A DNA stretch of 64,000 nt from Paenibacillus sp. FSL H8-0548 (GTDB lineage Bacteria > Bacillota > Bacilli > Paenibacillales > Paenibacillaceae). Under the pieces are notes generated by a model. That model saw only the letters and a program-made list of their open reading frames with translations. It ran no database searches and was not told the origin of the DNA. Each line of letters starts with the position of its first letter. The stretch's first letter is position 1. A program made the position numbers and the translations under genes. Location of the stretch: positions 2,437,501 to 2,501,500 of the forward strand of contig NZ_CP152049.1 of the NCBI RefSeq assembly GCF_038630985.1. The letters are read 5' to 3'. Below are positions 16,688-26,432 of this stretch, piece after piece.

Positions 16688-18738
16688 TGTCGACTCACGA
16701 TACGAATCAAGCAAACAACGTAAATACGTTATATGACGGTCAACAGGACGCTCAATTTCAGAGTCCTTATATCGATATAGACGAGTGGAGAGAGGAGCCC
16801 GTGCGTCATCGGTATATGCATGGCGGATTCACAGGCACCGAAACGAGGTTTTCGTTTTATTTTCCGCTTGAAGAGAATTACAATGAACGCTTCTTTCAAC
16901 CGGTCAACCCTGTGCAAGGCAGCGAGAATGCGGCTCAATTCCAGGTTGAAGGCATCGACAACAAAATCGGCTTTGCCATAACCAGCGGCTCTTATCTGGT
17001 GGAAACCAATATGGGCGGCGCATCCTCCGACTTTACGCTCGTATATCGGGCTAGCGCTGCAGTGGCGCTATTCTCACGGGTGAAAGCGGTAGAGCTGTTC
17101 GGACCGCATCGTCCATACGGTTATATTTATGGCGGGAGCGGCGGCGGATTCAAGACGATGAGCTTCTTGGAAAATACGACCGGCATTTGGGACGGTGCCG
17201 TGCCGTTCGTTATCGGTACACCTATGGCGATTCCCAACGTGTTTACAGCTCGCGTCCATGCCATGAGAATTCTTAAGGATAAATTCACTGGCATTATCGA
17301 TGCGCTTGAGCCTGGAGGCAGCGGGGACATGTATGCCGGATTGAACGAGGAAGAACGACAAGCCCTTGAAGAAGTGACGCGGTTGGGCTTTCCACCGAAG
17401 GCATGGTTTGCTTACAAAGAGATAGGCGACGGTGCTCTTACGGTTCTGACACCTGCTGTGATGAAGATGGATTCCGACTATTTCGAGGAGTTCTGGACCA
17501 TTCCCGGGTACCTTGGCGCCGATCCCGAAAGCTCGGCATCGAAGGCCCGACTTCAATATCGGACGACGATATCGGAGGTTGTGTGGCCGCGCAGGCAAGG
17601 GACTTCGGAGTCAACTTCAGCGAACAATATGGGAGTTGATGAAGCTTGGAAAATGCTGACGGAAGCGGAAGAGAGCATTCCTTATTTTAAAGTGGAGAGA
17701 TTACCGGGAGGGGAAGCTTATCTGGATGGAGCATTCATCCGAGTCGTTAGCGGTGAGGCGGCAGGTTTGAAAATTCCGCTCGGACGGATCGACGGGAACG
17801 TTGTCACGATCGGGTCGGCATTCGGTTTCTTCGCATCGCTTCAAAGTCTGGAATCCGTGAAAGCGGGCGACGAGATTGTGCTCGACAATTCGGATTACAT
17901 CGCCATTCAAACCTATCATCGGCATCAGGTTCCGTCCAGTGACTACGAAGTATGGGACCAATTCCGAGATGCAAACGGTGAGCCGTTGTATCCGCAGCGT
18001 CCGTTGCTAGTGGGACCGGCTGTTGCTTTCGGAGGAGCCGGCTCCGTTCAAAGCGGGCGGTTTCAAGGGAAAATGATCGTCGTGCAGACGCTTATGGATG
18101 AGAGCGCATTCCCTTGGCAAGCAGATTGGTATCGCAGAAAAGTGCAAGAACATCTAGGCGAGAACTTGGATGAACGCTTCAGGCTCTGGTATGTTGATCA
18201 CGCTTTGCACGCGGATACAAGCTCGAATGGTGCGCTCAATGAGCTTCATATTGTGACGTATGTACCTGCGCTGCATCAGGCGCTTCTGGATTTGAGCGAT
18301 TGGGTGGAGCGGGGCATTGTGCCTCCAGTCAGCACGAATTATGAAGTTGTAGACGGACAAGTTGTTGTTCCCCCTAGTGCGGCCGACCGCAAAGGCATTC
18401 AACCTGTCATAGCCCTTACGACCAATAGCAGTAAACGCGCAGAAGTCTCCGTTCTAGAATCCGTTCATTTCGAAGCAGTGATCGAAGTTCCACCGAATAC
18501 GGGGAGGATCGTGGCTGCAGAGTGGGATTTTGAAGGGGAGGCTGACTTCCCGGTAAAAGCGGCCATTCGTCATCTGAATGAAGAGGGATCGCAAGCCGTG
18601 GTTGAGGGGACGTACGCATTCTCCAAGCCCGGTACGTATTATGTCGTATTGCGGGCAGCGTCGAACAGGAATAGCGGAAGCGGAGACTTCTATACGCAGG
18701 TGCCGAACTTATGCCGAGTACGGGTCGTCGTGAAGTAA
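16687..18738 (+). CDS. Large alpha/beta-hydrolase-like protein with C-terminal PKD-like domain
   Basis: A 683-aa protein without signal peptide or membrane segments. Residues about 115-200 contain YGYIYGGSGGGFKTMSF, a nucleophile elbow with Ser151. Later MDESAFPWQADWY and YVDHALHAD can supply the acid and histidine of a catalytic triad, as in tannase or feruloyl-esterase-like alpha/beta hydrolases. A beta-rich insert lies around 350-410. The last 100 residues resemble a PKD/Ig-like domain (VAAEWDFEGE, TYAFSKPGTYYVVLRAAS). The start overlaps the symporter stop (TAATG), so the two genes are translationally coupled. A role in removing acyl or aryl esters from imported pectic fragments is inferred. 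The exact family is not recognised. Confidence 0.65.
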   Translation: MSTHDTNQANNVNTLYDGQQDAQFQSPYIDIDEWREEPVRHRYMHGGFTGTETRFSFYFPLEENYNERFFQPVNPVQGSENAAQFQVEGIDNKIGFAITSGSYLVETNMGGASSDFTLVYRASAAVALFSRVKAVELFGPHRPYGYIYGGSGGGFKTMSFLENTTGIWDGAVPFVIGTPMAIPNVFTARVHAMRILKDKFTGIIDALEPGGSGDMYAGLNEEERQALEEVTRLGFPPKAWFAYKEIGDGALTVLTPAVMKMDSDYFEEFWTIPGYLGADPESSASKARLQYRTTISEVVWPRRQGTSESTSANNMGVDEAWKMLTEAEESIPYFKVERLPGGEAYLDGAFIRVVSGEAAGLKIPLGRIDGNVVTIGSAFGFFASLQSLESVKAGDEIVLDNSDYIAIQTYHRHQVPSSDYEVWDQFRDANGEPLYPQRPLLVGPAVAFGGAGSVQSGRFQGKMIVVQTLMDESAFPWQADWYRRKVQEHLGENLDERFRLWYVDHALHADTSSNGALNELHIVTYVPALHQALLDLSDWVERGIVPPVSTNYEVVDGQVVVPPSAADRKGIQPVIALTTNSSKRAEVSVLESVHFEAVIEVPPNTGRIVAAEWDFEGEADFPVKAAIRHLNEEGSQAVVEGTYAFSKPGTYYVVLRAASNRNSGSGDFYTQVPNLCRVRVVVK

Positions 18739-18758
18739 AAGGATAAAGTTATAACGAT

Positions 18759-18804
18759 AGACCGTTAACTCTGTGGTGAATACCTACATTAACGGTCTTT
18801 GTTT
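18759..18804 (+). terminator. Terminator after esterase-like gene
   Basis: AGACCGTTAA (18759-18768) is fully complementary to TTAACGGTCT (18789-18798) across a 20-base loop and is followed by TTGTTTGT. Confidence 0.75.
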
Positions 18805-18830
18805 GTCTCAGGATTATCAAACTTGAGTAA

Positions 18831-18861
18831 CGTTAAGGGCGCTGCGCGAGAAGATCGTTCT
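18831..18861 (+). repeat. Fragment of dispersed intergenic repeat
   Basis: CGTTAAGGGCGCTGCGCGAG and the following AAGATCGTTCT match the left-end motif of the repeats at 3171 and 3617. The right-end motif is absent here. Confidence 0.55.
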
Positions 18862-18870
18862 TACGATAGT

Positions 18871-18900
18871 AAAAACACGTCAAATATGACGTGTTTTTTT
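18871..18900 (+). terminator. Second hairpin terminator before YesM gene
   Basis: AACACGTCA (18874-18882) pairs with TGACGTGTT (18887-18895), loop AATA, followed by a T-run. It may end residual read-through or belong to the repeat fragment just upstream. Confidence 0.75.
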
Positions 18901-19263
18901 AATAGTTATAAGTTATCTAGATAACGCTGTAAAACATACATATCGCTATTACTATTTTAGAAGAAGGAAGCATGATATGCGAATAACTCTTCCTACAAAC
19001 AAGCAAGCTCCTTATTTATCTACTGATAACGTAATGTGTATTATTTTTTAATTCCCCAATATCTCAAAATATTATACTTTTTGAATCCAGCGAGTGTGAT
19101 AGAATAATGAAACTCATGCTCCATTCCAAGGCAAAGAGTAGGGAGGTGCGAACTTGTAATCGTTTTAAATACTGTGTCTTCTTTTTTCTAATGGTTATTT
19201 TCCAATTCGAAGATCAATATCTCGTAACAATGCGTGAACATACTTCATGACGGAGGACTACCC
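18901..19263. other. AT-rich leader region of the YesM/YesN gene pair
   Basis: About 360 bp without a convincing gene. A 24-codon frame (18977-19051, after AAGAAGGA) and a 47-codon frame (19107-19250) are open but have no recognisable product. A TAGAAT sequence near 19100 could be a -10, but no -35 at correct spacing was found. Confidence 0.35.
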
Positions 19264-21018
19264 ATGAGACCCTGGCAAGACATTTCATTCCCCAATTCAA
19301 TCTTCATCCGGCTGATTACAACTTTTTTGCTCATCATGATCCCCATATTTTTGCTGGGTCTTTATATTTATAATTGGAGTGTCAAGACAGCCAAAGAAGA
19401 CATCACTAAATCGGCAGAGACGCAAGTTTCCACCTATCAATCAGATCTCGAAAACGAACTCGAACGGATGAAGCTCCTTTTGTATGATTCGATCAATGAC
19501 AGTAATTTGAATAAGCTGTCCGTTACATGGTCGGCGATGGGAAATGTCAAGCGAACCGAGAGCATTAACTTGGTTCAAGACCGGTTGACTACGATACAAA
19601 ATAGCAGCGCTTATATTCGTAATGTGTCTGCTCATGTTCCATCAACAGGCAAATCGATTTCATCTAAAGATGGCGCCTATACCTTTGATGAAGAGCGTTA
19701 TTACAGTCTGCAGACTGTATTTGGACAAGGTGCAAAATTGATTGTTTGGCATGATGGCCTCCACATCAGCGCTTCGAGGCTTAGCGGTACTAAAGGAGTG
19801 AGTCCATTATTTGTAGTAGAGATTGAACTGGAAACGGGTAAGCTATGGGAAGCATTAGGTCAGTTTAATGCATACCCTGGAAGCGGATCTTATCTTATGG
19901 TAAAAGATACAAGCTTCTCGCTTCGGACAGGAAGCGATATTGAAAATGACTTCGACTATAGTGATATTGCACTAAGATTAGGTGCATATGATGGCGCTAG
20001 CACAGCATCAATAAATATTAAAGGAAACAGTTATCTCTTTACGCAATCAACATCTGAATTATTGGAGCTTACTATTGGTAAATATATTCCGGAACATGTC
20101 ATTTTACAGCCGATTGATCGTTTTTATATTTGGGCTTGGGTGTTCGTGCTGACTGCAGTTCTTATTATTGTGGTATACACATTATCGACGTACAAGTTCA
20201 TTCATAAGCCGCTACTCACGCTGGTCAAGAGTTTTCGTCGTATGGAGAACGGGGATTTCAACATCGAAATTAAGCATGCGCATAACGATGAATTCCGTTA
20301 CCTTTACAGCCGTTTTAACCACATGGTGGAGAACCTGCGTAATTTGATTGATCGCGTATATAAGCAAGAGATTATGACGCAGCGTGCTGAATTGAAACAA
20401 CTGCAATCACAGATCAATCCACATTTTCTTTACAACAGCTTCTTTATTCTAAATACGATGGCAAGAACGAAAGACTTTGAGAGTGTCGAACAGTTCACGA
20501 TGCAGTTGGGTGAGTACTTTCAGTTTATAACAAGGAATGCATCGGACGACATTAGTCTTCGTGAAGAGATCCATCATGCCCGTATTTATACGAATATTCA
20601 GGCTTTCCGATTTTCCCGTCGCATTAAGGTTCTGTTTGACCCGCTGCCAGAGGATATGGAATTTCTTGCGGTTCCCCGTCTGATCGTTCAGCCAATTATT
20701 GAGAATAGCTTTGAGCATAGTCTGGAAAAAATGAAGAATGGCGGCCAACTCTGCATACGTTTTGAATCAACTGAAGAAGCGTGGAATATTGTTGTGGAGG
20801 ATAACGGCAACAGTATGAATGATCAGAATTTGATGCAATTGTCACGTGCGATGAGCAGCAGTGAGCCTGGAGCAGAAACGACAGGTTTGATTAACATTCA
20901 TCGCAGGCTCGTATTGAGTTTTGGCGATCAGAGTGGGCTTCGAGTGGTTCGAAGTGGACTAGGTGGCCTTCGAGTTGACCTTTGCATCCCTAAAGAGAGG
21001 AGAATGAAACATGTTTAG
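19264..21018 (+). CDS. YesM-family sensor histidine kinase
   Basis: A 584-aa membrane kinase with the YesM layout: first membrane helix at about 15-36 (ITTFLLIMIPIFLLGLYIY), an extracellular dCache-like sensor, second helix at about 285-307, HAMP, a His_kinase domain with phospho-acceptor His387 in QINPHFLYNS, and a HATPase domain (N box QPIIENSFEH, then VVEDNG). The ATG at 19264 follows CGGAGG at seven bases; a GTG 30 bases upstream lacks such support. It overlaps its partner regulator by eight bases. YesM/YesN pairs sense extracellular or binding-protein-delivered oligosaccharides and switch on the adjacent importer and hydrolase genes. Confidence 0.93.
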   Translation: MRPWQDISFPNSIFIRLITTFLLIMIPIFLLGLYIYNWSVKTAKEDITKSAETQVSTYQSDLENELERMKLLLYDSINDSNLNKLSVTWSAMGNVKRTESINLVQDRLTTIQNSSAYIRNVSAHVPSTGKSISSKDGAYTFDEERYYSLQTVFGQGAKLIVWHDGLHISASRLSGTKGVSPLFVVEIELETGKLWEALGQFNAYPGSGSYLMVKDTSFSLRTGSDIENDFDYSDIALRLGAYDGASTASINIKGNSYLFTQSTSELLELTIGKYIPEHVILQPIDRFYIWAWVFVLTAVLIIVVYTLSTYKFIHKPLLTLVKSFRRMENGDFNIEIKHAHNDEFRYLYSRFNHMVENLRNLIDRVYKQEIMTQRAELKQLQSQINPHFLYNSFFILNTMARTKDFESVEQFTMQLGEYFQFITRNASDDISLREEIHHARIYTNIQAFRFSRRIKVLFDPLPEDMEFLAVPRLIVQPIIENSFEHSLEKMKNGGQLCIRFESTEEAWNIVVEDNGNSMNDQNLMQLSRAMSSSEPGAETTGLINIHRRLVLSFGDQSGLRVVRSGLGGLRVDLCIPKERRMKHV

Positions 21019-22648
21019 ATTACTCATCGTCGATGACGAAGAATATATCACCGATGGATTGTATGAGGTGATCAGTGGGCTGGACGAGCCTGATCTGGAC
21101 GTGTGCAAGGCCTATTCGGCCAGCGAAGCACTGGACTGGCTTGGTCGTACGCGCATAGATATTGTGTTGACGGATATTCGCATGCCTGATATTGATGGAC
21201 TGGAGTTGTTCGAGCGAATCAAGGCAAATTGGCCACGATGTCGTACTATTTTTCTTACGGGATATCCGGAGTTCGGGTATGTCTATCAGGCTATCCAGTC
21301 CCCAGGTGTTAGTTACCTGCTAAAGACGGAAGGCTACGACAAATTGATTGCAAAAATTACAGATACCGTACGAGAGCTGGAGGAAGGTCTGCGGATTACC
21401 GATTTGCAACAGCGATCGCTGGAACTCGAACAAGAACTGAAGTCTCATCTTCATGGCGACTATTTGAGAGATCTCTTAGCTGGTAAGATTCCATTTGCCA
21501 ATCTAGCTTTCGATTTTGAGGAAATGAGCCTGCAGCTTGATTCGGATAAGCCGATTCTGATGACGGTGTGCCAAATTATGGAGGTGGATTCCGAATCATT
21601 GCACGCAGCAAGGAAGGAATCGCTTAGTGCTGTTCACTACTTGACCAATTCTTTCTTGTCAGAACAAGTTAGATCTGTTTGTGTGACAGATAGGCGCGGC
21701 AACTTGGTTTGGTTCATCCAACCGATGAGAACAGATGAGGACTCTCCAGTCTTGGAGCTGAGTGAGACTAGCCGAATCGTCCAAGGAACACTTGAGCTCG
21801 TTCAGAAGGCTTGTATGGAATCTCTAGAATTATCAGTAGCTTTTGCAATCAACGAATCATTGAGAAGCTGGGAGGAGGTTGTAGAATGCTACGAAAGGCT
21901 GCAACAGCTATTATGGCTTCGAATCGGAGATGGGGTATCGATGATCGTCAAGGATCATTTGGAATGGGGAGAAGCGGATAGTAGGCCATCCAACCAAGAG
22001 CGCACACCTATACAAAAAGCCGAGTTGTTGATGGGTTATCTAGAATTTGGCCGCAAGCCCCAGTTCGAAGCTCTGCTGGAAGAATGCGAGCAGGAACTAC
22101 TTGCTGAAGATGCGGATGGCCTGCAGGCGTTGGAGTCCTATTATGCAATTACACTCGCGCTTCTATCTCACATTAATCGTTGGCGGCCAGCAAATATTAA
22201 GGTTGAGTTTGGTCGTCTTATTCGATTCGACGATCATGTTTCCCGGAGCGAGGCTATGGCTTACGTAAAGGAGACGGCACGCACGTTGTTTTTGGATCGT
22301 CATACTGAAGAAAGACGCAGAGCCCAGGATATCATCGAACGAGTACAGGTCTATATTGAGGAGCATCTTTCAGGCGATTTATCCCTAGTGCGTCTGTCAG
22401 AGCTGGTTCACTTCAATCCTGCCTATCTATCGAGGCTGTTTAAGCAAGAATGTGGTGTTAATCTTTCTACCTACATCGAGGAAATACGGCTGCGAAAGGC
22501 CAAAGATTTGCTGGGAAGAGGCGAGGAAAAGATTCATGAAGTCGGAGCTTTAGTAGGGTATGAGACCGCTCATTCATTCACTCGTTTCTTCAAGAAAGCG
22601 ATTGGTGTTACCCCTCAGGAGTTTAGGAAAGCGCTATCAAATAAGTAG
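21011..22648 (+). CDS. YesN-family response regulator (REC plus AraC DNA-binding domain)
   Basis: A 545-aa protein with an N-terminal receiver (Asp55 in IVLTDIRMPDIDG; acidic pocket DDEE at 8-11), a long helical linker region (about 125-435) and a C-terminal AraC domain (SELVHFNPAYLSRLFKQE; EVGALVGYETAHSFTRFFKK). The usual receiver Lys-Pro is Lys-Thr here (YLLKTEGYD). It is translationally coupled to the kinase gene. The nearest target is the importer operon starting at 22772, reading in the same direction. Confidence 0.94.
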   Translation: MFRLLIVDDEEYITDGLYEVISGLDEPDLDVCKAYSASEALDWLGRTRIDIVLTDIRMPDIDGLELFERIKANWPRCRTIFLTGYPEFGYVYQAIQSPGVSYLLKTEGYDKLIAKITDTVRELEEGLRITDLQQRSLELEQELKSHLHGDYLRDLLAGKIPFANLAFDFEEMSLQLDSDKPILMTVCQIMEVDSESLHAARKESLSAVHYLTNSFLSEQVRSVCVTDRRGNLVWFIQPMRTDEDSPVLELSETSRIVQGTLELVQKACMESLELSVAFAINESLRSWEEVVECYERLQQLLWLRIGDGVSMIVKDHLEWGEADSRPSNQERTPIQKAELLMGYLEFGRKPQFEALLEECEQELLAEDADGLQALESYYAITLALLSHINRWRPANIKVEFGRLIRFDDHVSRSEAMAYVKETARTLFLDRHTEERRRAQDIIERVQVYIEEHLSGDLSLVRLSELVHFNPAYLSRLFKQECGVNLSTYIEEIRLRKAKDLLGRGEEKIHEVGALVGYETAHSFTRFFKKAIGVTPQEFRKALSNK

Positions 22649-22771
22649 ACGAAGGGTAAGGAATGTCAAAACAAGTACATGGATTGGTAGGTTCCTACAA
22701 GTCATAATAGTGGTAGCGGAGGTTGTAGTCTTACAATCGCAGCTAAATTGAATCAAGAAGGGGGAATCGCT

Positions 22772-24472
22772 ATGAACATGCAGAAACGCAAACGGATCAC
22801 TATCCTGCCGGTGATTGCAATTATGATCATTGTGTTGGTGTTGTCGGCTTGCAGCAAAAATGAAAGCGATAACAAGAATGGGGAAGAGGCGACAAACGCA
22901 AATAATGCCTCGGCGAGCGCAGAGCAAGGCCCGCTCAGCAAATATGATCCGCCTATTGAAATTTCGTTTGTAAGGTCCACGGACGACACGCTCGAGACGA
23001 ACGTCCTCGGCAACCTGACAGGAGAGACGTTGGTGGACAACCGGTGGACGCGTTTGTACGAAGAGACGCTTGGCATCAAACTCAAATACGATTGGGTCGT
23101 TAAAGGCAACGATCAATATAACCAGAAGCTGAACGTTACGCTGGCATCAGGAGAGCTACCAAATGTTATCCTAGTAGACGCCATCCAGCTTAAGCAGCTG
23201 GCAGATTCCGATATGATTGAGGACCTAACTGATTATTACGATAAATTCGCTTCACAGCTTACGAAGGATACACTTGCTCAGGAAGGGACAGCTCCGTTTG
23301 ACAGCACGATCATCGATGGCAAATTGATGGGACTGCCATTAACCGATAGTGCGATTGATCGTTCACAACTGCTATGGATTAGAATGGACTGGCTAGAACA
23401 ACTGGGATTGCAGCCTCCTAAGTCAATGGACGATGTACTAGCTATTTCGAAGGCTTTTACAGAAGGTGATCCAGATGGAAATGGCAAGCAGGATACATTT
23501 GGTCTTGGGTTATCGAAGGAACTATGGGGAGGGGCAATGGCACTGGAGGGCTTCATGGCTGGTTACGATGCCTTTCCCAACATGTGGATAGAAGATGCAA
23601 CGGGCAGCATCGTATATGGCGGCATCCAGCCGGAAATAAAGAAGACTTTGCAGATCCTTCAGAATATGTTGAAGGCTCAGCAGATTGAAAAAGAATTTGG
23701 CATCAAGGATTCTGGTAAAGTAGCTGAACAGTTCGCGTCCGGCAAGATTGGCATGCAGTATGGCCAACAATGGAATTCTCTTTGGCCATTGCAGGCAAGC
23801 CGTGATAATGATCCCAACGCTCAGTGGCAGCCATTCTCACTTGTGAATGAAAGCGGAGAATTAGCGAAAGTTCCACATCAGTCGAATACTCGATTGGCGT
23901 ATGCGGTTCGTAAAGGGACTTCGAATCCTGAGGCTGTTATTAAGATGTATAATTTGCACTTAGAAAAGAACTGGGGAGAAAGCGCGGAAAATGACAAGTA
24001 TTATGCGCCGCCAGAGGCGGAAGGGGTATGGAAGCTGTCACCTGTAACTCCAGCACCGGCGATCAAGAATCTTGCTGCATACCGGGAAATAAATGAGGCG
24101 CGTCAATCTGGGGACACCTCAGTTCTGCAGGGAGAAGCTAAAAGTATTCAAGCAAAGTTGGATGAATTCGCGTCAGGCAGCAAGGATGGGTTCGCATTGT
24201 GGGGCTGGGAACGGATTTATGGTCCGGAAAGTTCCTATGCAGTCATTGACCAGTACGATAAAAATGGCCAGTTTCTGATGGACGCCTTCACTACTGTGCC
24301 AACACCGACCATGATCGAAAGAAAATCAACGCTGGATAAGCTTCAGAATGAAACATTCATCAACATCATTCTTGGGGATTCCATTGAAAGCTTCGATAAA
24401 TTCGTCACGGATTGGAAAAGGCTTGGCGGCGACGACATTACTCAAGAGGTAAATGCAGCACGAATCAAGTAG
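22772..24472 (+). CDS. Extracellular solute-binding lipoprotein of CUT1 importer (LplA-like)
   Basis: A 566-aa lipoprotein. The signal peptide ends in VLSAC (Cys27) and is followed by a disordered Asn/Glu/Ala-rich linker typical of surface lipoproteins. The remainder has the two-lobed SBP family 1 pattern (for example WTRLYEETLGIKLKYDWVVK; IRMDWLEQLGLQPPKSMDD; DPDGNGKQDTFGLG, an EF-hand-like Ca site). It captures an oligosaccharide for the permeases encoded next. The ATG at 22772 sits seven bases after AAGAAGGGGG. The 100-bp gap from the regulator shows no terminator, so read-through is possible. A hairpin with T-run follows the gene. Confidence 0.93.
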   Translation: MNMQKRKRITILPVIAIMIIVLVLSACSKNESDNKNGEEATNANNASASAEQGPLSKYDPPIEISFVRSTDDTLETNVLGNLTGETLVDNRWTRLYEETLGIKLKYDWVVKGNDQYNQKLNVTLASGELPNVILVDAIQLKQLADSDMIEDLTDYYDKFASQLTKDTLAQEGTAPFDSTIIDGKLMGLPLTDSAIDRSQLLWIRMDWLEQLGLQPPKSMDDVLAISKAFTEGDPDGNGKQDTFGLGLSKELWGGAMALEGFMAGYDAFPNMWIEDATGSIVYGGIQPEIKKTLQILQNMLKAQQIEKEFGIKDSGKVAEQFASGKIGMQYGQQWNSLWPLQASRDNDPNAQWQPFSLVNESGELAKVPHQSNTRLAYAVRKGTSNPEAVIKMYNLHLEKNWGESAENDKYYAPPEAEGVWKLSPVTPAPAIKNLAAYREINEARQSGDTSVLQGEAKSIQAKLDEFASGSKDGFALWGWERIYGPESSYAVIDQYDKNGQFLMDAFTTVPTPTMIERKSTLDKLQNETFINIILGDSIESFDKFVTDWKRLGGDDITQEVNAARIK

Positions 24473-24485
24473 GCTGAAATATCGG

Positions 24486-24520
24486 GGGAGAGAATGGCGT
24501 AGTCCGTCCTCCCTTTTTTT
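24486..24520 (+). terminator. Imperfect intercistronic hairpin with T7 run (attenuator)
   Basis: GGGAG (24486-24490) pairs with CTCCC (24109-type run at 24509-24513), with an interrupted inner stem, followed by seven T residues. Placed between the binding-protein and permease genes, it likely lowers permease expression relative to the binding protein. Confidence 0.55.
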
Positions 24521-24549
24521 CTCAGAAGGTTTTCATGGAGGAGAGAAAT

Positions 24550-25452
24550 ATGCTTAAACGCAAATGGCGACAAGAACTCCCGCTGCACACAATGATTTTA
24601 CCTGGACTCGCATTTATTATCGCATTCTCCTATATACCTATGGCGGGAATTGTGCTGGCGTTTCAAAAATTCATTCCCGCAAAGGGATTGTTCGGTGATC
24701 AAAAATGGATTGGCTTGGATAATTTCAAGTACGTTATGGATTTACCCGGTTTCTATCAGGTGCTTTGGAATACGTTTTATATTTCCAGTTTAAAATTGCT
24801 GTTTGGCCTTATCGTGCCCATCGTTTTTGCTATATTGCTGAATGAGCTTCGAGGAAAATTTTTGAAACGATCTATTCAGACAGCCATTTATTTACCCCAT
24901 TTCTTGTCCTGGGTCATTTTAGGAGGCATTCTGGTTGACATGTTGTCGCCATCAGGCGGTATCGTAAACTCCATTTTGCAGTCAATTGGATTAGAACCTA
25001 TCTTTTTTCTTGGGGATAATCGCTGGTTCCCCACGACACTAGTCGTTTCGGATGTATGGAAAAACTTCGGATATGGGACGATCGTTTATTTAGCAGCTAT
25101 TATGGGTATTGACCCCGCTCAATACGAGGCGGCGACCATCGATGGTGCAAATAGGTGGCATAAAGCATGGTATATCACTATTCCGGGCATGCGCATGGTC
25201 ATTGTGCTTCTGTCCGTTCTAAGTTTAGGACAATTACTGAATGCTGGTTTCGATCAAGTATTCAATCTCTATAGTCTTCCCGTATACAAAAGCGGAGATA
25301 TCCTGGATACATTCGTTTATCGGATCGGTTTGCTTGATGCCCAGTTTGGGGTCGCAACCGCTGTTGGGCTATTCAAATCGATCATATCACTGCTGCTCAT
25401 TTCGGTGTCCTATTTCTGTGCTTACCGATTTGCAAAGTATCGGATATTTTAA
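24550..25452 (+). CDS. CUT1 sugar ABC transporter permease (LplB-like)
   Basis: A 300-aa inner-membrane protein with six predicted helices, beginning LHTMILPGLAFIIAFSYIPM. The EAA loop that docks the ATPase reads YEAATIDGANRWHKAW. The start at ATG 24550 follows GGAGGAGA; an ATG at 24535 overlaps that site and is less likely. It pairs with the LplC-like protein encoded 12 bases downstream. No ATPase gene is in the operon, so the complex probably borrows a shared MsmX-type ATPase. Confidence 0.93.
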   Translation: MLKRKWRQELPLHTMILPGLAFIIAFSYIPMAGIVLAFQKFIPAKGLFGDQKWIGLDNFKYVMDLPGFYQVLWNTFYISSLKLLFGLIVPIVFAILLNELRGKFLKRSIQTAIYLPHFLSWVILGGILVDMLSPSGGIVNSILQSIGLEPIFFLGDNRWFPTTLVVSDVWKNFGYGTIVYLAAIMGIDPAQYEAATIDGANRWHKAWYITIPGMRMVIVLLSVLSLGQLLNAGFDQVFNLYSLPVYKSGDILDTFVYRIGLLDAQFGVATAVGLFKSIISLLLISVSYFCAYRFAKYRIF

Positions 25453-25464
25453 GGAGGAACGGAA

Positions 25465-26385
25465 ATGTCCAAGAACACGACAACTGGGAATTATCCCTCA
25501 GACACCGCTTCTTCTCTCAAGCGAATCGACTGGTTCGAGATCTTAAACGCTGTGCTGCTTATACTGGTATCACTGCTTTGTATCTTGCCATTAGTACACA
25601 TTGCAGCTGTTTCATTCAGTTCCAGTTCTGCTGCTTCTACCGGTTTGGTAAAGCTGTGGCCGGTCGAATTCACGCTAAAGTCCTATGCCTACGTTGGCGG
25701 GCGCGAGGAGTTTTGGAGAGCGATGCTCGTATCATTGCAGCGTATTGCAATAGGGACGCCACTTAATCTATTGCTTATTTTGCTGGTCGCATACCCTCTA
25801 TCGAAAGAGCCTAACCAATTTGCCTTCCGGAGCGTATATGCTTGGGTTTTCTTCATTCCTCTCTTATTTAGCGGAGGACTGATACCGTGGTATATCACGA
25901 TCAAACAGTTCGGTCTGCTCGACAGCATATGGGCGCTAGTTTTACCGGGAGCTGTCCCCATATTCAGTGTCGTTTTAATGCTTAATTTCTTTCGCCAAAC
26001 ACCAAAAGAACTGGAAGAAGCGGCCGTTATGGACGGGGCTGGTCAATGGTTGATTCTATGGCGCGTATTCATCCCTATTTCGATGCCAGCACTAGCTACA
26101 CTTGCGCTGTTTTCGATGGTTGATAACTGGAACAGTTGGTTCGATGGACTGATTCTCATGAACAACCCGATGAATTATCCGCTTCAGAGCTATATTCAGA
26201 CTATTGTGGTTCAGAGCGATTTTGGTGCCATGACCCGCGAGGATTTAATGAATTTGTCTCAAATATCTGACCGTACGCTGAAAGCTTCGCAGATTTTCTT
26301 GGGAACATTGCCGATTATTATGGCTTATCCATTTCTGCAAAAATACTTCGTGAAGGGTATCGTAGTCGGGAGTGTTAAAGGCTAG
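25465..26385 (+). CDS. CUT1 sugar ABC transporter permease (LplC-like)
   Basis: A 306-aa inner-membrane permease with an extended N-terminal tail, six helices and an EAA loop (LEEAAVMDGAGQWLILWRVF). It ends with the family-typical FLQKYFVKGIVVGSVKG. It starts at ATG 25465 after TAAGGAGGAACG. With the preceding permease it forms the translocation pore for the oligosaccharide bound by the LplA-like lipoprotein. Confidence 0.93.
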   Translation: MSKNTTTGNYPSDTASSLKRIDWFEILNAVLLILVSLLCILPLVHIAAVSFSSSSAASTGLVKLWPVEFTLKSYAYVGGREEFWRAMLVSLQRIAIGTPLNLLLILLVAYPLSKEPNQFAFRSVYAWVFFIPLLFSGGLIPWYITIKQFGLLDSIWALVLPGAVPIFSVVLMLNFFRQTPKELEEAAVMDGAGQWLILWRVFIPISMPALATLALFSMVDNWNSWFDGLILMNNPMNYPLQSYIQTIVVQSDFGAMTREDLMNLSQISDRTLKASQIFLGTLPIIMAYPFLQKYFVKGIVVGSVKG

Positions 26386-26432
26386 CGGCGTTTGAAAGAC
26401 AACATCATCTTCATTCAAAAGGAGGATTCTGA

